From Mariprofundaceae bacterium (GTDB taxonomy: Bacteria; Pseudomonadota; Zetaproteobacteria; Mariprofundales; Mariprofundaceae), in assembly GCA_027018975.1 (NCBI GenBank), contig JALUXN010000317.1, forward strand, positions 1 to 11,354: DNA of 11,354 nt, given 5' to 3'. A program made the translations under genes and the position numbers. The notes below the pieces were generated by a model. That model ran no database searches, was not told where the DNA came from, and worked only from the letters and a program-made list of their open reading frames with translations. How positions within the stretch are numbered: the first letter of the stretch is position 1; every line of letters starts with the position of its first letter. Below are positions 8,532-11,354 of the stretch, piece by piece.

Positions 8532-10439
8532 ATGTTAGAGTCGATGCGGAACCATGCGAAATCCTGGGTGGCGAAGATTATTCTGGGCGGCATTGCGTTG
8601 TCGTTTGTGCTGTGGGGGATTGGTGACTATTTCCTTGGCGGGCACGATGAGCCGGTGGCCTCGATTGATGGGAAGCCGATCAGCAATGGTGATTTTTATC
8701 GCAGTTATCAGCGCCAGATGAATGCTTACCGGGCGATGCTCGGCAAGAATTTTTCCAAAGATCTGGTCAAGTCGCTGCATCTGAAAGAGTCCACGCTGCA
8801 GACGATCATCAATCGACAGATTATGCTTAAAGTGGCGAACGATCTCGGCCTAGTGGCGCCGGCTAATGTGGTGTTGGCGAGCGTGGAGAGTAATCCGCAG
8901 TTTCAGTCTGCCGGCGTATTTGACCCCAAACGTTACAAGATCCTGACGCGCAATATGGGCTTTGGCTCCGCGCAGGATTACGAGAATGATCTGCGGCTGA
9001 ATATTATCATCGAGGCGTTGCAGAAGGCGGTGCGCGATTCGGTCTATGTGAGTGATGCCGAGCTGCGCGAGCGCTACAAGCAGAAGTTTGAGCAGCGGGT
9101 GCTGGCGGCGATTGTGGTCGATCCGGCTTCGCTGCTGGATCGTGTGACGGTGAGCGATACCGAGGCGCAGGCGTGGTATAAGGCGCACAGTAGCGATTAT
9201 ATGTCACCGCTGCGGGTGAAGGTGAATATGGTGGAGATCGATCCGAAGCGGCTGGCACAGGATATGAGCGTCGATGATGCGGAGATTCAGGCTGCCTATG
9301 ATCAGAAACGGGCGGAGTTCACGCTGCCGGAGGAGCGTAAGGCGCGCCATATTCTCATCAAGGTGGCTGCCGATGCCGATCAGAAAGCCGTGGCGGCAGC
9401 CAAGCAGAAGATTGAGATGATCGCCAAGCGCTTGAACAATGGTGATGACTTTGCGGCGCTGGCCAAGCAGTACTCTGAGGGGCCGTCGGCGAAAAAGGGC
9501 GGCGAGCTTGGCTGGTTCAAGCAGGGGACGATGGTTCCGGAGTTTGATCAGGCCGTCTTCAGTATGGATAAGGGCGATGTCAGTAAGCCGGTGAAGACAC
9601 AGTTCGGCTATCATCTGATCCAGCTGGAGGATATTCACCCGCAGCATGTGCAGACGCTGGCGGAGGTGAAGGGTGCGCTGAAGGCGGAGATTGCGCGGGC
9701 GCGGGCAGCCGATGAGGCCTATAAACTGTCGCAGGATCTCGATGATGCACTGGGTATGGAGGATAGCCTCAAGGCGGCGGCGGATGCGGTCAACTTGAAG
9801 ATGGTCAGCAGCGATCTGGTCAGTCAGCGGGAGGCTGAGGTGGCGCCGATTTTGAGTGATCCGCAGGTACGCAAGAAGGCGTTTTCCACGCTGCCGGATC
9901 AGCCGGTGGATATTATCGAAACCGCTGATGGGCGCTTTGTTGCTCTGGAAGTGGTTGAGCGCAAGAGGCCGGAGGTGCTCCCTTATGCGCAGGTAAAGCG
10001 TAAGGTGATGGCCGATGCCAAGAGCGATGCGGCCGATCGCAAGGCGCGTGAAACCGCTGATCAGATTCGTGCTGCCAAAGGGAAAACGCTCGATGCGCTG
10101 GCACAGCAGTTCGGTCAACCGAAATATATCTCCAAGCCACTGCGCAGCGATGGCAGTGGTGATAAGGCGAGCTGGATCAACAACGCACTGCTTGCGGCCG
10201 CTTTTGTGACACCGGCGGATCACTGGCTGGACCACGCCGTGCGGGTGCCGCAGGGCTATGCGGCGGTGCGGGTGAGCAAGGTGATTGCTGCTTCAGAGAA
10301 GGGCTTTGCGGCTGAGCAGAAGAAACTGCGCGCCGAGCTGGTGCGTGCGAAGGGCGACGTGCGTTTTTCACGCTGGATGGCAGCGCTGCGGGATCGCTAC
10401 AAAATCGAGGTCAATCAACAGGCGCTGGCACGTTTTTAA
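8532..10439 (+). CDS. ppiD: Membrane-anchored periplasmic folding factor PpiD (SurA-N / parvulin)
   Basis: PpiD is anchored in the inner membrane and helps newly exported proteins leave the Sec translocon and fold. The protein has 635 residues from the second of two tandem ATGs (E. coli PpiD is 623). A short cytoplasmic start (MLESMRNHAKSW) leads to one membrane helix at about 14-36 (KIILGGIALSFVLWGIGDYF). A SurA_N-like chaperone region follows to about residue 230. A parvulin (PPIC) domain occupies about 270-370: RKARHILIKV, DFAALAKQYSEGPSAKKGGE, LGWFKQGTMVPEFDQAVFS and TQFGYHLIQLEDI. A C-terminal PpiD-type region rich in charged helices reaches residue 635. Parvulin domains of PpiD are often poorly active as isomerases, and activity cannot be judged here. 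The usual lon-hupB neighbours are not upstream; the gene stands alone, divergent from the receptor operon and convergent with orn. No terminator is visible in the 63-bp gap after it. Confidence 0.93.
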   Translation: MLESMRNHAKSWVAKIILGGIALSFVLWGIGDYFLGGHDEPVASIDGKPISNGDFYRSYQRQMNAYRAMLGKNFSKDLVKSLHLKESTLQTIINRQIMLKVANDLGLVAPANVVLASVESNPQFQSAGVFDPKRYKILTRNMGFGSAQDYENDLRLNIIIEALQKAVRDSVYVSDAELRERYKQKFEQRVLAAIVVDPASLLDRVTVSDTEAQAWYKAHSSDYMSPLRVKVNMVEIDPKRLAQDMSVDDAEIQAAYDQKRAEFTLPEERKARHILIKVAADADQKAVAAAKQKIEMIAKRLNNGDDFAALAKQYSEGPSAKKGGELGWFKQGTMVPEFDQAVFSMDKGDVSKPVKTQFGYHLIQLEDIHPQHVQTLAEVKGALKAEIARARAADEAYKLSQDLDDALGMEDSLKAAADAVNLKMVSSDLVSQREAEVAPILSDPQVRKKAFSTLPDQPVDIIETADGRFVALEVVERKRPEVLPYAQVKRKVMADAKSDAADRKARETADQIRAAKGKTLDALAQQFGQPKYISKPLRSDGSGDKASWINNALLAAAFVTPADHWLDHAVRVPQGYAAVRVSKVIAASEKGFAAEQKKLRAELVRAKGDVRFSRWMAALRDRYKIEVNQQALARF

Positions 10440-10502
10440 CCAGCCCGCCTGTCGATGGATGGGTGTTGTGATGAGCTCTGCAGGTATTTAGAAACTGTCG
10501 TG

Positions 10503-11060
10503 CTATGGCTGGATGAACAGTTGTTCGCGGTACCAGCGCAGTTCGTCGATCGATTCGCGGATATCGGCCAGCGCCAGATGCTCCTCTTTTTTCTCCGGTG
10601 CGCTGCGATCGGGATACCAGCGGCGCGCCAGCTCTTTGATGGTGCTCACGTCGATAATGCGATAGTGGAGGTAGGCCTCCAGCGCCGGCATGTAGGGGAT
10701 GAGAAAGCGCCGATCCTGATGCACTGAATTGCCGCAGAGCGGTGATTTTCCCTTGGGTACATATTGCTGGATGAAGTCGATGGTCGCCTGTTCGGCCTCC
10801 TGCATGGTGGTTGTGGTGGCGCGAATCCGGTCAATCAGACCCGATTCACCATGATGCTTGCGATTCCACTCATCCATGCCGTCCAGTACCTCATCTGGCT
10901 GATGGATTGCCAGACACGGACCTTCGGCGAGAATATTCAGTTCACTGTCGGTCACGATGGTGGCGATCTCGATGATGGTGTCCTGCGCAGGCTCCAGACC
11001 GGTCATCTCCAGATCCATCCAGACCAGGTTGTCATCGGATATGTGTTGTTTTGTTGTCAT
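10503..11060 (-). CDS. orn: Oligoribonuclease (3'-5' exoribonuclease for very short RNAs)
   Basis: Orn degrades dinucleotides and other very short RNAs, including pGpG from cyclic-di-GMP turnover, to mononucleotides; it is cytoplasmic and essential in many Gammaproteobacteria. The protein has 185 residues, close to the 181 of E. coli. All DEDDh catalytic residues are visible: Asp16 and Glu18 in VWMDLEMTGL, Asp116 in CGNSVHQDRRFL, and His161 with Asp166 in EEHLALADIRESI. Family motifs EWNRKHHGESGL and RIIDVSTIKELARRW are also present. The start at 11060 has a strong GGGAGGAG four bases upstream, which overlaps the TAG of the preceding gene. The two genes are therefore very likely co-transcribed. 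It converges with ppiD across 63 bp. Confidence 0.97.
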   Translation of the reverse strand: MTTKQHISDDNLVWMDLEMTGLEPAQDTIIEIATIVTDSELNILAEGPCLAIHQPDEVLDGMDEWNRKHHGESGLIDRIRATTTTMQEAEQATIDFIQQYVPKGKSPLCGNSVHQDRRFLIPYMPALEAYLHYRIIDVSTIKELARRWYPDRSAPEKKEEHLALADIRESIDELRWYREQLFIQP

Positions 11061-11064
11061 GGCT

Positions 11065-11072
11065 CTCCTCCC
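11065..11072 (-). promoter_or_regulatory. Ribosome binding site of orn overlapping the upstream stop codon
   Basis: GGGAGGAG on the minus strand, four bases before the ATG at 11060. Its first G is the last base of the TAG stop (11074-11072) of the preceding gene, so termination and re-initiation are closely linked. Confidence 0.7.
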
Positions 11073-11354
11073 TATTGTGATTTCGGCACTGCATGGATGC
11101 CGCAGATCTCCATCAAACGTAGCAGATTGTCATCGCCTTGCAAGATGGTAACCGGTGTGCGCGACCAGCTGCGCCGCACCGGATAGTGGCGCCGAAAGTG
11201 TGTGAACGACTCAACCAGCGCATTGGCGGGCGTGGTAGGCCAGCTGCGCATCTGCTGGTGGTCGCGCATGATGGGGTAGAGCAGTTCACTGACGCGCAGC
11301 AGCGTTTGCCATGCGTCGCCACGGTGCTCGATGGTGCAGGGGGTGGCTGGCGGC
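11072..11354 (-). CDS. Unrecognised protein, C-terminal 94 residues (5' end off window)
   Basis: An open frame enters from the right edge and ends at TAG 11074-11072, giving about 94 residues. Its start is outside the window; the first internal Met, at 11269, is probably not the start because the frame stays open upstream with protein-like composition (IEHRGDAWQTLLRVSELLYP). The segment is rich in Arg, Trp and His, with ANALVESFTHFRRHYP and TPVTILQGDDNLLRLMEICG as distinctive stretches, and it ends IHAVPKSQ. I see no membrane segment and no catalytic motif that I can name. Reality as a gene is supported by the 11-bp spacing to orn and by its stop codon abutting the orn ribosome binding site. 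Function unknown. Confidence 0.7.
   Translation of the reverse strand, partial: PPATPCTIEHRGDAWQTLLRVSELLYPIMRDHQQMRSWPTTPANALVESFTHFRRHYPVRRSWSRTPVTILQGDDNLLRLMEICGIHAVPKSQ

Noticed and set aside
9204..10235. 343-codon minus-strand open frame within ppiD
   Set aside because: Antisense to a clear PpiD sequence; its translation is Arg/Leu/Ile-rich and has no motif.
10440..10502. Bidirectional terminator between ppiD and orn
   Set aside because: Only a 6-bp CCAGCC/GGCTGG pair with a very long loop, partly inside orn, is present; there is no compact stem with a T-run on either strand.

Overview
The window looks like chromosomal DNA of a Gram-negative proteobacterium. The grounds are the order hemA-prfA-prmC (familiar from Gammaproteobacteria), an Orn-type oligoribonuclease, an inner-membrane PpiD chaperone and a TonB-dependent outer-membrane receptor. 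Heme is made by the C5 (glutamyl-tRNA) route. I cannot fix the genus. A gammaproteobacterium or a relative such as a zetaproteobacterium would fit.

Layout from left to right: (1) 1-2951, minus strand: hemA (glutamyl-tRNA reductase), then prfA (release factor 1), then prmC (release-factor glutamine methyltransferase, cut by the left edge). The genes overlap or nearly touch, so they form one operon. PrmC modifies the GGQ glutamine of the RF1 made by the preceding gene. (2) 2952-3099: a short gap with REP-like hairpins that belong to a roughly 125-bp dispersed repeat. (3) 3100-8139, minus strand: a three-gene operon encoding a TonB-dependent receptor, a periplasmic protein of the ABC_sub_bind type with no ABC transporter partners, and a hybrid histidine kinase with membrane, HAMP, PAS, HisKA, HATPase and receiver modules. 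The last two genes share an ATGA overlap. A good sigma70-type promoter lies upstream of the receptor gene. (4) 8140-8528: a 389-bp divergent intergenic region with that promoter, a second copy of the dispersed repeat and an extra copy of its right half. (5) 8532-10439, plus strand: ppiD, a periplasmic folding factor. (6) 10503-11354, minus strand: orn and, just upstream of it, the 3' part of an unrecognised gene that runs off the right edge.

The most interesting item is the receptor / binding protein / hybrid kinase operon. It resembles an envelope-spanning sensing pathway: an outer-membrane receptor, a soluble periplasmic ligand-binding protein and an inner-membrane kinase. No transport permease, ATPase or DNA-binding response regulator is visible in the window. 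The ligand cannot be read from the sequence. The second notable item is the repeat family in both intergenic regions, one copy of which includes the stop codon of the kinase gene.
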